Shown one piece after another: positions 1-8,106 of a stretch of DNA of 64,000 nucleotides. Origin of the DNA: Calothrix sp. FI2-JRJ7 (GTDB lineage: Bacteria; Cyanobacteriota; Cyanobacteriia; Cyanobacteriales; Nostocaceae). The stretch is from NCBI GenBank assembly GCA_019359675.1, contig JAHHGX010000089.1:48607-112606 (forward strand). The letters run 5' to 3'. How positions within the stretch are numbered: position 1 is the stretch's first letter; the number at the start of each line of letters is the position of its first letter. The notes beneath the pieces are model-generated. The model was given only the letters and a program-made list of their open reading frames with translations, had not been told where the DNA came from and made no database searches. Both the position numbers and the translations under genes were made by a program.

Positions 1-1270
1 GTCTTTGGCGCATTTGATAAGATGTCATTGTATTGGGGTCAGCTGTTGTGGTTGCCAAAAGCTCTCCCCCTCGAAATACGATTTGATTTAAAGTGGCATC
101 GGTGAAAAATTCAATTCGCCTTTCTCCTCGTACATAGTTACCTGCTGAAAACACTCGCACTACATATTCACGTCCATTTTCAATTTGCTTGCTCAATTGC
201 TGTACTTGTTCTTTTGAGATTTGCAAAATACCGTCTGCTGGTGGATTTGTACCAGGTTCGGTCAGTTCTGAAACCGCGTTACGATTAGCTTCTTCTAAAA
301 GTTGTCTTACTGCTTGCTTGGCTGCACTTGGTTGTTGCACGCTAACTACTGCTGATGCAATAACTTGACCGCGAACCAAAGCTAATTTACCCAAACGCAA
401 GTCGCGGAATGATTGATAGTACTTTTCTAGTCTTGCAACTTCTTGCTCTAAATCAGTTTGCTGCGATTCAAGTTCTTTAAGACGTGATTCGCGTTGGGCA
501 ATAATTTGCTCGCGTGCTGTAATTTCGATGTTGCGCTTTTGGATTACGGTATCGAGGTTATTGATTTTGCGGTCACGTGACTCAATGGCATCTTTACGCT
601 TGGCAAGTTCACGGTCACGTCTACTAATGGCATTTTTGGCTTCGTCGATTGCTGCTTTGGCATCGTTAAATAGTCTTTGGCTTTCTGCCTTTTGTAAGCT
701 AATTTCTTGCTGAAGCTTTTTACGTTCGTCGTAGACGCTTTGTAATTGTGATATCGCTTGTCGGTATTGCGCGACTACCTTAGTCAAACGGGTTTGTGTT
801 CCTTGGAGTTGATTTTGAGTTTGTGCTTGGACTGTCAGGGTTTTGTTAAGTTGGGTTTGTGTTTCTCTTTGTTTTTTGTTTGCCTGTTGCAGGTTCTGAT
901 TCGTCGCTTCTAAACGCTGTTGTGCTTCTGCTTGCTGCTGCTTTGCTTGACCCAGTTCGTTTGTGACTTGACTAATTTGAGTTTCGGCACCTTTTAGCTG
1001 TTCACGTTTACGTCGTAAATCCTTCTGAATATTCTCTAACTCAAATACTCCTTTTCGTAACCCATCATCGGCGAGAAATAATATCCCTAACGTTGAACCA
1101 GAAATGCCAATACCCGTTAGTATTGTTACTACTACCGCTGTATTTTTTGGACGTAGGTTAAATAGCGAGAGTCGTTTTTTACCAACTCGTGTACCAATTC
1201 GGTCACCAACGGTAGCAATAACGCCTCCCAAAATTAAAATAGCTGTAATTAGGATGAACGCGGTGGTCAT
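1..1270 (-). CDS. DUF3084 domain protein (C-terminus cut by window edge)
   Basis: I read this gene by eye from the ATG at 1270 back to the window edge, so about 423 residues are visible and the C-terminus is missing. The N-terminus is a membrane segment (MTTAFILITAILILGG), followed by the conserved stretch GDRIGTRVGKKRLSLFNLRP and a second hydrophobic segment. A long coiled coil rich in Q, E, K and R spans roughly residues 75-270, and a folded C-terminal part follows (YYQSFRDLRLGKLALVRGQ). This is the layout of the cyanobacterial DUF3084 family, whose function is unknown; it is probably anchored in the plasma or thylakoid membrane. It lies on the same strand downstream of ntcA with a 390-bp gap, so co-transcription is possible but not shown. 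Confidence 0.85.
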   Translation of the reverse strand, partial: MTTAFILITAILILGGVIATVGDRIGTRVGKKRLSLFNLRPKNTAVVVTILTGIGISGSTLGILFLADDGLRKGVFELENIQKDLRRKREQLKGAETQISQVTNELGQAKQQQAEAQQRLEATNQNLQQANKKQRETQTQLNKTLTVQAQTQNQLQGTQTRLTKVVAQYRQAISQLQSVYDERKKLQQEISLQKAESQRLFNDAKAAIDEAKNAISRRDRELAKRKDAIESRDRKINNLDTVIQKRNIEITAREQIIAQRESRLKELESQQTDLEQEVARLEKYYQSFRDLRLGKLALVRGQVIASAVVSVQQPSAAKQAVRQLLEEANRNAVSELTEPGTNPPADGILQISKEQVQQLSKQIENGREYVVRVFSAGNYVRGERRIEFFTDATLNQIVFRGGELLATTTADPNTMTSYQMRQR

Positions 1271-1446
1271 ATAATGGCTACTGTAACCTCTTGGTGATAG
1301 GGAATACCACGAACAGCCTCGTTAAATATAAAATTCAAGATACTTGTATCCAAATATAATGTGTGACAATTATCAGCTCACCAAATAGCACGTGCGATTT
1401 GTAATTTGCAAGCTAATTTAATTTTAGTAAATTTCAACTTCACGTT

Positions 1447-1569
1447 AAAAGCGGCTTACGCCGTCCCTCTAAAAATATTGGTCGCGCTAGTCCTGCGATT
1501 ATTATTTTAGTCAGGATCCGCTTGGTGAGTGGAGGCGCGAGCAATAATAGGGTACGGCGTTCCGCACTT
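1447..1569. repeat. Imperfect inverted-repeat element in the ntcA-DUF3084 gap
   Basis: The arm at 1447-1470 (AAAAGCGGCTTACGCCGTCC) is the approximate reverse complement of the arm at 1549-1569 (AGGGTACGGCGTTCCGCACT). The spacer of about 80 bp holds no ORF. The rest of the 1271-1660 gap shows nothing else I can name. The element could be a small non-autonomous repeat or an RNA hairpin. Confidence 0.45.
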
Positions 1570-1660
1570 GGAGCTATTGGTATAGCAGTAGTACTAATTA
1601 CACGTGTAGAGCAATAGACTACATAAATTCTATGCCACCGAAATATTCCTCCACTAAGTT

Positions 1661-2332
1661 TTAAGTGAACTGACGACTCAGAGTTACAGGTTTATGGACA
1701 GTGATTTTTTTCTTGTGGATTGAAATCATCTTTTTCTCGCGTAGATCGCCCAATAACCTAGTAACGGTTACACGAGTCGAACCAATAGCTTCAGCGATAG
1801 CTTGATGCGATAACTTCAAATCAATTGTGATGCCATCAGCACAAGGAACTCCAAAATCTCGACAAAGAATCAGTAGAAAGCTCACTAACCTTGAACCCAT
1901 GTCACGGTGTGCGAGCGTTTCAATCATCATCTCCGTTTGCAATATCCGCGAGGAGAGTCCGCGCAGCATTAACATCGACAATTCGGGATTTTCCTTTAAC
2001 GCTTGTTCGACTTGCTCGATTGGCGCCGATAGCAATTCCACAGGGGTAAACGCAACCGCATGGTAAAATCTGTCCGACTTGTTTCCAGTCAGTAAGGACA
2101 AAACGCCAAAAACGCTATTTTCCCTCAGCAGCGCAACCGTTATTTCTTCTCCTGCTTCGTACACCCTGGATAGCTTCACAGCACCTTTAAGAAGAAAATA
2201 AACTCGTTCAGCAGGGTCACCGGGAAAAAATATGGTTTTATTACGTTCAAACGTTTCCACAACAGGTGGGAACGCTCCGGTTGCCATCTGACGAAAAACA
2301 TTTGCTAGGGCTTTATCTTGTGTCACGATCAT
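1661..2332 (-). CDS. ntcA: Global nitrogen regulator NtcA (CRP/FNR family)
   Basis: This 223-residue protein is the cyanobacterial nitrogen-control transcription factor. It binds 2-oxoglutarate and activates nitrogen-assimilation and heterocyst genes at GTA-N8-TAC sites. The cyclic-nucleotide-type effector domain covers about residues 1-120 ([20 protein letters not shown]), a dimer helix follows, and the winged helix-turn-helix is near residues 170-200 ([20 protein letters not shown]). The sequence matches Anabaena NtcA almost exactly as I remember it, which fixes the start at the ATG at 2332 (MIVTQDK). An upstream in-frame TTG at 2350 would add six residues and is unlikely, because the stretch AGGGGAAGGGAG just before the ATG reads as a ribosome-binding site. 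A GTA-N8-TAC box lies about 90 bp upstream. Confidence 0.98.
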
Positions 2333-2419
2333 CTCCCTTCCCCTACCCAATGCCAGAAAATAAAAACAGATTACCTAAGAATACACTCGAAAATTCAAGA
2401 ATACATTGTCAACAATATT

Positions 2420-2433
2420 GTACTTTCCTATAC
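2420..2433 (-). promoter_or_regulatory. Candidate NtcA-binding site upstream of ntcA
   Basis: GTACTTTCCTATAC fits the NtcA consensus GTA-N8-TAC exactly. Its centre is about 94 bp upstream of the ntcA start, consistent with the known autoregulation of ntcA in Anabaena. On the ntcA strand the nearest TAN3T-type -10 candidate (TATTCT) is 16 bp downstream rather than the usual 22-23, so the promoter architecture is not fully classical. The site also lies in the divergent gap before fabI. Confidence 0.55.
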
Positions 2434-2773
2434 CCAACCTCGCTTTATCAACGTTTATCACAGTTATTTGTCCTGTATGATACATAATTTTTGATGACTT
2501 CGGCTACTACTTTTTGATAACTATTTACAAAAACACTCCCATACGAAATTTAAGAGCAAATTACCCACATAAAATTCAGAAAATCTTAACAAAGAACTAG
2601 GGCATTCGTAATAACACGCTTACAAATAACATTATTCCTTGGTAATAACACTCTCACTTTATACAAAAACTTTTGATGAGAAGTTGAGTCTAGTTGCGTT
2701 TGAACATGCTCGTACAAAAGACATCAGATTCTAGTATGCTCCTAGTTATGCGTCTGTCTTGAAATATATATAT

Positions 2774-3550
2774 ATGCTCGATTTAAGCGGAAAAAATGCC
2801 CTTGTTACAGGTATCGCCAATAACCGTTCCATCGCTTGGGGTATAGCCCAGCAATTACACAAAGCTGGCGCCAATCTAGGTATTACGTACCTTAGCGACG
2901 ACAAAGGCAAAATGGAAAAAAAGGTTAAAGAACTCGTTGAACCACTCAATCCAAGCTTATTCCTGCCTTGTAACGTCCAAAATGAAACTGAGATTCAATC
3001 GACTTTTGCTGAGATTAGCTCAAAATGGAACAAGCTGGATATACTCATCCACTGTCTTGCTTTTGCTAACAAAGATGATTTAAGCGGTGACTTCAGTCAA
3101 ACTTCGCGTTCCGGTTTCAATACTGCCTTAGAAATTAGCACTTACTCGCTTATTCAGTTAGCAGGCGCCGCAAAACCCCTTATGACAGAAGGTGGGAGCA
3201 TTGTCACCCTAACTTATTTAGGAGGTGTACGCGCCATTCCAAATTATAATGTCATGGGTGTCGCCAAAGCAGGTTTAGAAGCAAGTGTTCGCTACCTTGC
3301 CAGCGAACTTGGACAGCAAAACATTCGCGTCAACGCCATTTCGGCAGGTCCCATTCGCACCCTCGCATCGAGCGCTGTTGGTGGCATTTTAGACATGATT
3401 CACCACGTCGAAAAAGTGGCGCCGTTACGTCGCACAGTCACACAAACAGAAGTAGGTAACACTGCTGCTTTCTTATGCAGCGACTTGTCAAGCGGTATTA
3501 CCGGACAAGTCCTGTATGTCGATGCAGGTTATGAAATTATGGGAATGTAA
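2774..3550 (+). CDS. fabI: Enoyl-[acyl-carrier-protein] reductase (NADH) FabI
   Basis: FabI catalyses the last reductive step of each fatty-acid elongation cycle, reducing trans-2-enoyl-ACP. It is a short-chain dehydrogenase/reductase fold of 258 residues. The nucleotide-binding motif GIANNRSIAWGIAQ is near residues 13-26. The catalytic region contains the Tyr of YNVMGVAKAGLEAS and its Lys, and RVNAISAGPIRTLASSA follows, all typical of FabI rather than FabG. I chose the ATG at 2774 (MLDLSGKN), the family's usual beginning; a TTG 15 bp upstream is less likely. It is divergent from ntcA and followed by hisB on the same strand, with two copies of a palindromic repeat between them. Confidence 0.96.
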   Translation: MLDLSGKNALVTGIANNRSIAWGIAQQLHKAGANLGITYLSDDKGKMEKKVKELVEPLNPSLFLPCNVQNETEIQSTFAEISSKWNKLDILIHCLAFANKDDLSGDFSQTSRSGFNTALEISTYSLIQLAGAAKPLMTEGGSIVTLTYLGGVRAIPNYNVMGVAKAGLEASVRYLASELGQQNIRVNAISAGPIRTLASSAVGGILDMIHHVEKVAPLRRTVTQTEVGNTAAFLCSDLSSGITGQVLYVDAGYEIMGM

Positions 3551-3558
3551 TAATATGT

Positions 3559-3622
3559 AGGGTGCGTGACACCACCAGCAATTCTTGAACGAAGCTATTG
3601 ACCTGCTAGCGTCACGCACCTC
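3559..3622. repeat. Dispersed palindromic repeat, GGTGCGTGAC family, copy 1
   Basis: The left arm AGGGTGCGTGAC (3559-3570) pairs with the right arm GCGTCACGCACCT (3610-3622) around about 40 bp of spacer. The same arms recur at 3688, 12351 and 34868. The element is intergenic, just after the fabI stop codon, so it could act as a transcript hairpin. Confidence 0.8.
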
Positions 3623-3687
3623 ACTTACCTGTTGAAACACGAAAAATCTTGGAAACGAGTGGTCAGACTTACCGGAGCGCATCCTTG

Positions 3688-3754
3688 TAAGGTGCGTGAC
3701 GCTACTTGATCACTTGCTTCGTTTAAAAATTGTTAATAGCGTCACGCACCCTAC
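3688..3754. repeat. Dispersed palindromic repeat, GGTGCGTGAC family, copy 2
   Basis: AAGGTGCGTGACGCTACT at the left pairs with TAGCGTCACGCACCCTAC at the right. It ends only five bases before the hisB ATG at 3760, so the repeat occupies the place where a ribosome-binding site would normally be. It closely resembles the copies at 12351-12416 and 34868-34933. Confidence 0.85.
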
Positions 3755-3759
3755 TCAAA

Positions 3760-4371
3760 ATGCAAACGATCACAAATTTAAACCAACGTACAGCTACTGT
3801 TTGTCGCACCACTGGCGAAACAGATGTAGAAGTATCTATAAACCTTGATGGTACAGGTGTTTGTCACGCTGCCACTGGTATTCCCTTTCTTGACCATATG
3901 CTGCACCAAATTGCTTCGCATGGACTTATTGACTTAGACGTGCGCGCGACAGGTGATTTACATATCGATGACCACCATACTAACGAAGATGTTGGTATTA
4001 CCCTTGGACAAGCATTAAATAAAGCTTTGGGCGATAGAAAGGGAATTGTGCGCTTTGGTAATTTTCTTGCACCCCTTGATGAAGCTTTGGTTCAAGTTGC
4101 TCTCGACTTTTCTGGGCGCCCTCACCTTAGCTACGGGTTACAAATTCCTACGCAACGAGTAGGTACATACGACACTCAGTTAGTACGTGAATTCTTTGTT
4201 GCGTTAGTCAACCATAGCTCTACAACACTACATATTCGTCAATTAGATGGTATTAATTCTCACCATATCATCGAAGCCACATTTAAAGCTTTTGCGCGTG
4301 CTACCCGCATGGCAGCTGCAATAGACCCACGTCGTGCGGGCATTATCCCCAGTTCCAAAGGAGTTTTGTGA
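3760..4371 (+). CDS. hisB: Imidazoleglycerol-phosphate dehydratase HisB
   Basis: HisB dehydrates imidazole glycerol phosphate to imidazole acetol phosphate in histidine biosynthesis. The 203-residue protein carries the family's manganese-binding histidine motifs: [13 protein letters not shown] in the first half, DDHHTNED near residue 70, and [14 protein letters not shown] with an acidic/His pair near the end. The start is set at the ATG at 3760 (MQTITN), because the in-frame TTG at 3730 lies inside a palindromic repeat. The repeat directly abuts the start codon and no clear Shine-Dalgarno sequence is visible. The gene follows fabI on the same strand. Confidence 0.96.
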   Translation: MQTITNLNQRTATVCRTTGETDVEVSINLDGTGVCHAATGIPFLDHMLHQIASHGLIDLDVRATGDLHIDDHHTNEDVGITLGQALNKALGDRKGIVRFGNFLAPLDEALVQVALDFSGRPHLSYGLQIPTQRVGTYDTQLVREFFVALVNHSSTTLHIRQLDGINSHHIIEATFKAFARATRMAAAIDPRRAGIIPSSKGVL

Positions 4372-4415
4372 ACCACGGTTCACATTTTCATTATCATGGT
4401 TTCATAACATTGTGA

Positions 4416-4435
4416 CACAGGCATCCTTGCCTGTG
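4416..4435. repeat. Small dispersed hairpin (CACAGGCA...TGCCTGTG)
   Basis: CACAGGCATCCTTGCCTGTG forms a short hairpin after hisB. A related hairpin with the same core lies at 38405-38426 after the CTDH gene. It may work as a terminator-like structure, but no T-run follows. Confidence 0.6.
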
Positions 4436-4447
4436 CCTTACCCATGC

Positions 4448-4929
4448 TTAATCAGTTCTCGATTTTTTATGCTGACCATTCAAAAACAAAGTCAATGACG
4501 TAATTACTAATGCAACACTGGCACCAAAAGGCTAAAGATTAGCTTCCCCATTCCATGTAACAGCTTGCCCTAAAAATAATACACTCAACAGCACTACTAC
4601 TACACTAATCAGCTTACCTTTCAAATCATCTAAAGTATGTATTTCAAGCCATTCAGGTACTTTTATTCTGTCGTCAATAAATAACTCGTACAATCCCAAC
4701 GCAGTAATATAAAATACCGTTGACAATAAAAATAAGTCTATTACCTCAACAAAAGCGACAACAACCTTTTTGGCGCCTTTACTAGAGACTGGGCCACCTA
4801 ATATTATGTGTATAACCGCGTCACTCGTTTCGATGACTCCGTAAATCAAAACTGTAACTGAAGCCATAAAAGAGCAGATGACCGCTAAAAGTATCAATTT
4901 CTACTGCTTGCCAGAATGCGATGAATCAT
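4448..4929 (-). pseudogene. UPF0114 (YqhA-like) membrane protein gene, broken by a frameshift and a nonsense codon
   Basis: Reading from the ATG at 4929 gives MIHRILASSRN and then a stop. Restoring one missing base in the AAATT run near 4897-4902 joins it to LILLAVICSFMASVTVLIYG, the family's first membrane segment. The frame then continues through KVPEWLEIHTLDDLKGKLISV and further membrane segments to a TAG at 4532-4534. Reading through that TAG the same frame continues for 27 residues (PFGASVALVITSLTLFLNGQ and a basic tail) to a TAA at 4448. With both lesions repaired the product is about 160 residues, a normal length for this poorly characterised multi-pass membrane family. The 121-residue ORF between the lesions would start with TTG and lack both ends. 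It is either a genuine pseudogene or, less likely, carries sequencing errors. Confidence 0.8.
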
Positions 4930-4938
4930 AATTAAGTC

Positions 4939-4984
4939 CTAAAGGGCAATTGTTAATTGGGTTTAACATTACAATTGCCCTTTA
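4939..4984. terminator. Long hairpin CTAAAGGGCAATTGT...ACAATTGCCCTTTAG
   Basis: The 15-bp arms are perfectly complementary around a loop of about 16 bases. The hairpin sits between the hydrolase gene (ending at 5046) and the broken UPF0114 gene, both read on the minus strand, so it may terminate the hydrolase transcript. It may also be another dispersed palindrome. Confidence 0.55.
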
Positions 4985-5045
4985 GCCAACTTTATATTAA
5001 TTCGTGTTCAACGATGTGTTGACTATGCCGCATCTAATCTGATTT

Positions 5046-5939
5046 TTACGGCAGTTGCTCTATGAGCCAATTGATAATTTCTGGGTTAACTTTGTCTGGA
5101 ACTTCATCGTGGGGACAATGACCAGCACCTGGAATAGCTACTATTTTTACTTCTTTCCCATCCGCACGCGCTTGTTCGTAAATTTTTGACCCAGTTATTG
5201 GTGTCCAAGGGTCCGAAGCACCCCAAAGTACAAGTAATGGTACATTTACCTTGGGTAATAGTTCATTTGGACTTGCACCAGGAGGCGCCGTTATAATTGA
5301 CGCGAACACTTTTTGGGCGCCTGGGTCACACGATGGTTCGTACAATAAATCTACTAATTCATCGGTTACAGCATTGCGGTCACGGTACACTTGGTACAAT
5401 GTGCGGCGAATTTGAGGCTTTTGACGAATGCGGTTAAATACAAATGAACCTGTAATTGGATGATTGACTAACCGATTAAAAGTTGACATGACGATACGTA
5501 ACGGTGGGTTTAACTCGTGTGGACGGTGACTTAACCCACCTGCGCTGTTTATTAATACACCACCTGCGGCAATTTCTGGATGTTCAGCCAGTACAGTCAA
5601 ACCAATAAGGGCGCCGATGGAATTACCAATAAATACTGCTGGTTGCTGAATATGGGCAGTCCAAAAATCTTTAAGTAAATCTACCCACAGTTCTATGTTG
5701 TATTGGAGTGGTGGTTTATCTGAACCACCAAATCCTAATAAATCAACAGCAAACACACTATATCCAGCTTCTGCAAGAACAGGTATGTTTTTTCGCCAGT
5801 GACCAATAGAGGCGCCGAACCCGTGAATGAGTACTAAGGGTTTACCCGTACCCATAACTGTGTATTGAATTTGATAACCTCGCCAAGTCCAAAAATGTTT
5901 CTCAAACGAGGTTGTTACTGTTTGCTGTTGCGTAATCAC
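5046..5939 (-). CDS. Alpha/beta-fold hydrolase
   Basis: A 297-residue hydrolase with the full catalytic set of the family. LVLIHGFGASIGHW provides the oxyanion-hole HGF motif, GNSIGAL holds the nucleophile Ser, LWGASDPWTP holds the catalytic Asp, and PGAGHCPHDE holds the His. No signal peptide is seen, so it is probably cytoplasmic or membrane-associated. It resembles the cyanobacterial pheophytinase/haloperoxidase-like hydrolases, but the substrate cannot be told from sequence. The start is a GTG at 5939; a GGAGG motif lies about 30 bp further upstream, so the start is not firmly fixed. Confidence 0.85.
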   Translation of the reverse strand: MITQQQTVTTSFEKHFWTWRGYQIQYTVMGTGKPLVLIHGFGASIGHWRKNIPVLAEAGYSVFAVDLLGFGGSDKPPLQYNIELWVDLLKDFWTAHIQQPAVFIGNSIGALIGLTVLAEHPEIAAGGVLINSAGGLSHRPHELNPPLRIVMSTFNRLVNHPITGSFVFNRIRQKPQIRRTLYQVYRDRNAVTDELVDLLYEPSCDPGAQKVFASIITAPPGASPNELLPKVNVPLLVLWGASDPWTPITGSKIYEQARADGKEVKIVAIPGAGHCPHDEVPDKVNPEIINWLIEQLP

Positions 5940-6012
5940 TGTTACTATTAATTTTTCTAAACTGCCTCCTCATATTTTAAGTTTTATTGCATAAAAATTA
6001 AATCTGCCCAAC

Positions 6013-6486
6013 TCACGATTTTTTTTCTTTTGTCTGTATAATTCTGCCGATGACAATTAAAGTGGCGCCAAAAGCTAAAAATCCTAAATCCCATGCGAGT
6101 TGGTTAGGCCCCGGTTTAACGTGGTGGATACCAAGAATTTGGTGGTCGATGATTCCTTCGATAACATCGAACATGCCGGCACCTATCAACATGGAACCAA
6201 AAAACGTATTCGGCGCCCAAATTACATCATCGCGTTCGCCTGCACGCCACAGTAAAATTACCCCAGTAAAGGTCATGACAAAATCAAAGGCGTGAAATAA
6301 ACCGTCCCAAACCATGTTTAAATCAATATTGGCAACTGTAAACAATGGTTTAACATTGCTTAACATATGATGCCACTGCAAAATCTGATGGAGTACAATG
6401 CCATCAAAAAACCCGCTAAAACCCACACCTAGAAAAATTCCAGGTGCAATTAGAGGTTTGGAACTCTTACTGACTTGTGTCTCCAT
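6013..6486 (-). CDS. DUF2243 membrane protein
   Basis: About 157 residues with four predicted membrane segments. It carries the DUF2243 signatures GFSGFFDGIVLHQILQWHHM near the N-terminus and GMFDVIEGIIDHQILGIHHV near the C-terminus. The repeated DG/His and EGxxDHQxLxxHH patterns look like metal- or haem-binding positions within a membrane bundle, which is inference only. The function of the family is unknown. I prefer the ATG at 6486 (METQVSK) over an in-frame TTG at 6519. The 140-bp gap upstream shows nothing notable. Confidence 0.85.
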   Translation of the reverse strand: METQVSKSSKPLIAPGIFLGVGFSGFFDGIVLHQILQWHHMLSNVKPLFTVANIDLNMVWDGLFHAFDFVMTFTGVILLWRAGERDDVIWAPNTFFGSMLIGAGMFDVIEGIIDHQILGIHHVKPGPNQLAWDLGFLAFGATLIVIGRIIQTKEKKS

Positions 6487-6681
6487 GAATTTCTCGTCCC
6501 ATATGATTCGTTTTTCCAACGATAAGACTGATTTATATAGATAATCTTCTGTCCGAAGGTAAATGTCTATGCAATTGCGTACAGGAGGTGATTATTATTG
6601 GTATATGGGATATTTTCTAAAATATTTCTTAAATATTAAATAAAAATCTGTTAAAAAGTTTATATAAAGCTTTTTATAAAA

Positions 6682-7173
6682 ATGACGATATATTTTTACA
6701 AGGTTTGTGACCCTTACGGTTGTTTTTCTAATTTTTCTCCCCACGCTATCGAAATTGAGGGGACAGTTTGGGCAACAGTAGAGCATTACTACCAAGCGCA
6801 AAAGTTTGTTGGTAGTCCAGATGCGGCGATTATTCCAGAGATTTACATAGCACAGACACCTGAGAAAGCAGCAGCACTGGGACGCTGTAAGACTAGGTGT
6901 GTTCGTCCAGATTGGGATATCGTGAAAACCCAAGTAATGCACAAAGCTGTACACAAAAAATTTTTGACCCACATTGATATTCGTGAAGTTCTTTTTAGTA
7001 CAGGTACAGAGTTACTTGTAGAAGATTCACCTTGTGATTATTTTTGGGGATGTGGCGCCGATAAAAGTGGTCAGAACCATCTTGGCAAAATTCTGATGCG
7101 TGTGCGTGGCGAACTCAGAAATGTACGAAGAAGCCAAGTTCAAAGTCAGCGTTCTGGAGGCGCCTGTAACTAA
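6682..7173 (+). CDS. NADAR family protein (YbiA-like N-glycosidase)
   Basis: A 163-residue protein with the NADAR signatures CFSNFSPHAIEI, ATVEHYYQAQKF and DYFWGCGADKSGQNHLGKIL. Characterised members (YbiA/RibX) cleave the N-glycosidic bond of reactive riboflavin-pathway intermediates; others act in NAD or ADP-ribose metabolism. Length and motifs fit the riboflavin-intermediate class best, but this is not proven. The last about 17 residues (RRSQVQSQRSGGACN) are unconserved. It is convergent with lepB and separated from it by a hairpin terminator. Confidence 0.85.
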   Translation: MTIYFYKVCDPYGCFSNFSPHAIEIEGTVWATVEHYYQAQKFVGSPDAAIIPEIYIAQTPEKAAALGRCKTRCVRPDWDIVKTQVMHKAVHKKFLTHIDIREVLFSTGTELLVEDSPCDYFWGCGADKSGQNHLGKILMRVRGELRNVRRSQVQSQRSGGACN

Positions 7174-7184
7174 ATGTAAAAAAA

Positions 7185-7215
7185 AGAAGAAATCCAAGAC
7201 TTCTTCCTTTTTTCT
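7185..7215. terminator. Bidirectional hairpin terminator between the NADAR and lepB genes
   Basis: A run of A (7178-7185), then a stem of AAGAAG with CTTCTT and a T-run (7207-7213), lies between two convergent genes. The symmetry of A-run and T-run suggests it works in both directions. Confidence 0.6.
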
Positions 7216-7231
7216 GCTTTACAACAATTTT

Positions 7232-7870
7232 TTATGGATACGCAGGGGCTTTATCAATACCACCGACCTTGTTGAGTGGCCAAAAGCGGACTACTGCACG
7301 ACCAATGATATTTCCGCGAGGTACTAAGCCCCAGCAGCGTCCATCATAACTTTGAGCGCGGTTGTCACCAAGTACAAGATATTGACCTGGGAGTATTGTT
7401 GTGGGTTTTTGTAAAAATGGCGGATTTGGGCTAGAGACACAAACATCAATTGAAGTTTGCTGGTTGGCGCCAAGATAATTTTCTGCAAGTGGCTTGCCAT
7501 TAATCAAGACTTTACCGTCTTTAAGTTCTATTTTTTCTCCAGGTAAACCAATTACACGCTTAATAAATGCATCTTGATATTTTTCTCTTTGTAGCTCGTC
7601 TGTAGGTGAAAATACTACAATATCGCCTCGTTGTGGGTCAGAAAATCTATACTTTAATTTATCAACTATAATTTTGTCAGCTTCCCATTGGTTGGGGGTA
7701 CCGTGAAGAGTAGGTTCCATTGAACCAGAAGGAATCCAGCGCGCTTCGGCAACGAAAGTCCTAATTCCTAGGGCAAGAACGACGCTTAGTATTACAGTTC
7801 TACCTAGTTCGCCAATCCAGGAATGGTCAGGTTGTTTGTTAGAGTTATTTTCAGACACTTGATTCTGCAT
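7232..7870 (-). CDS. lepB: Signal peptidase I
   Basis: LepB removes signal peptides from exported proteins at the membrane. The 212-residue protein has a single N-terminal membrane segment (TVILSVVLALGIRTFVAEA). The catalytic Ser50 lies in WIPSGSMEPTL, Lys104 in FIKRVIGLPGE, and the conserved box LVLGDNRAQSYDGRCWGLV is near residue 166. I place the start at the ATG at 7870 (MQNQVSE); the track-length version from further upstream adds a poorly conserved 17-residue extension. Cyanobacteria usually have more than one type I signal peptidase, and which one this is cannot be told. Confidence 0.95.
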   Translation of the reverse strand: MQNQVSENNSNKQPDHSWIGELGRTVILSVVLALGIRTFVAEARWIPSGSMEPTLHGTPNQWEADKIIVDKLKYRFSDPQRGDIVVFSPTDELQREKYQDAFIKRVIGLPGEKIELKDGKVLINGKPLAENYLGANQQTSIDVCVSSPNPPFLQKPTTILPGQYLVLGDNRAQSYDGRCWGLVPRGNIIGRAVVRFWPLNKVGGIDKAPAYP

Positions 7871-8106
7871 GTAGTTACTTAAATAATAGATTGATACACA
7901 GGTGGCATACCTGTAAAACAAATAAGGCGATATTTTTTAATCTTAACCATAGATGATGGACATGCAAGTGATGTTATCATTTTGACCTACCCTTATAGGG
8001 TAAAGAAAAAATGAACTTTTTTGTCAGATGGTCAAAAAGTGATTGCGATTGAGACAACCAAGTTTAACCTTAAAAATATAATCGTTATTTCCAAGGGAAC
8101 TTTTGT

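Noticed and set aside
7100..7327. 75-codon ORF across the end of the NADAR gene and the terminator
   Set aside because: Overlaps two real genes and reads through the hairpin; a shadow frame.
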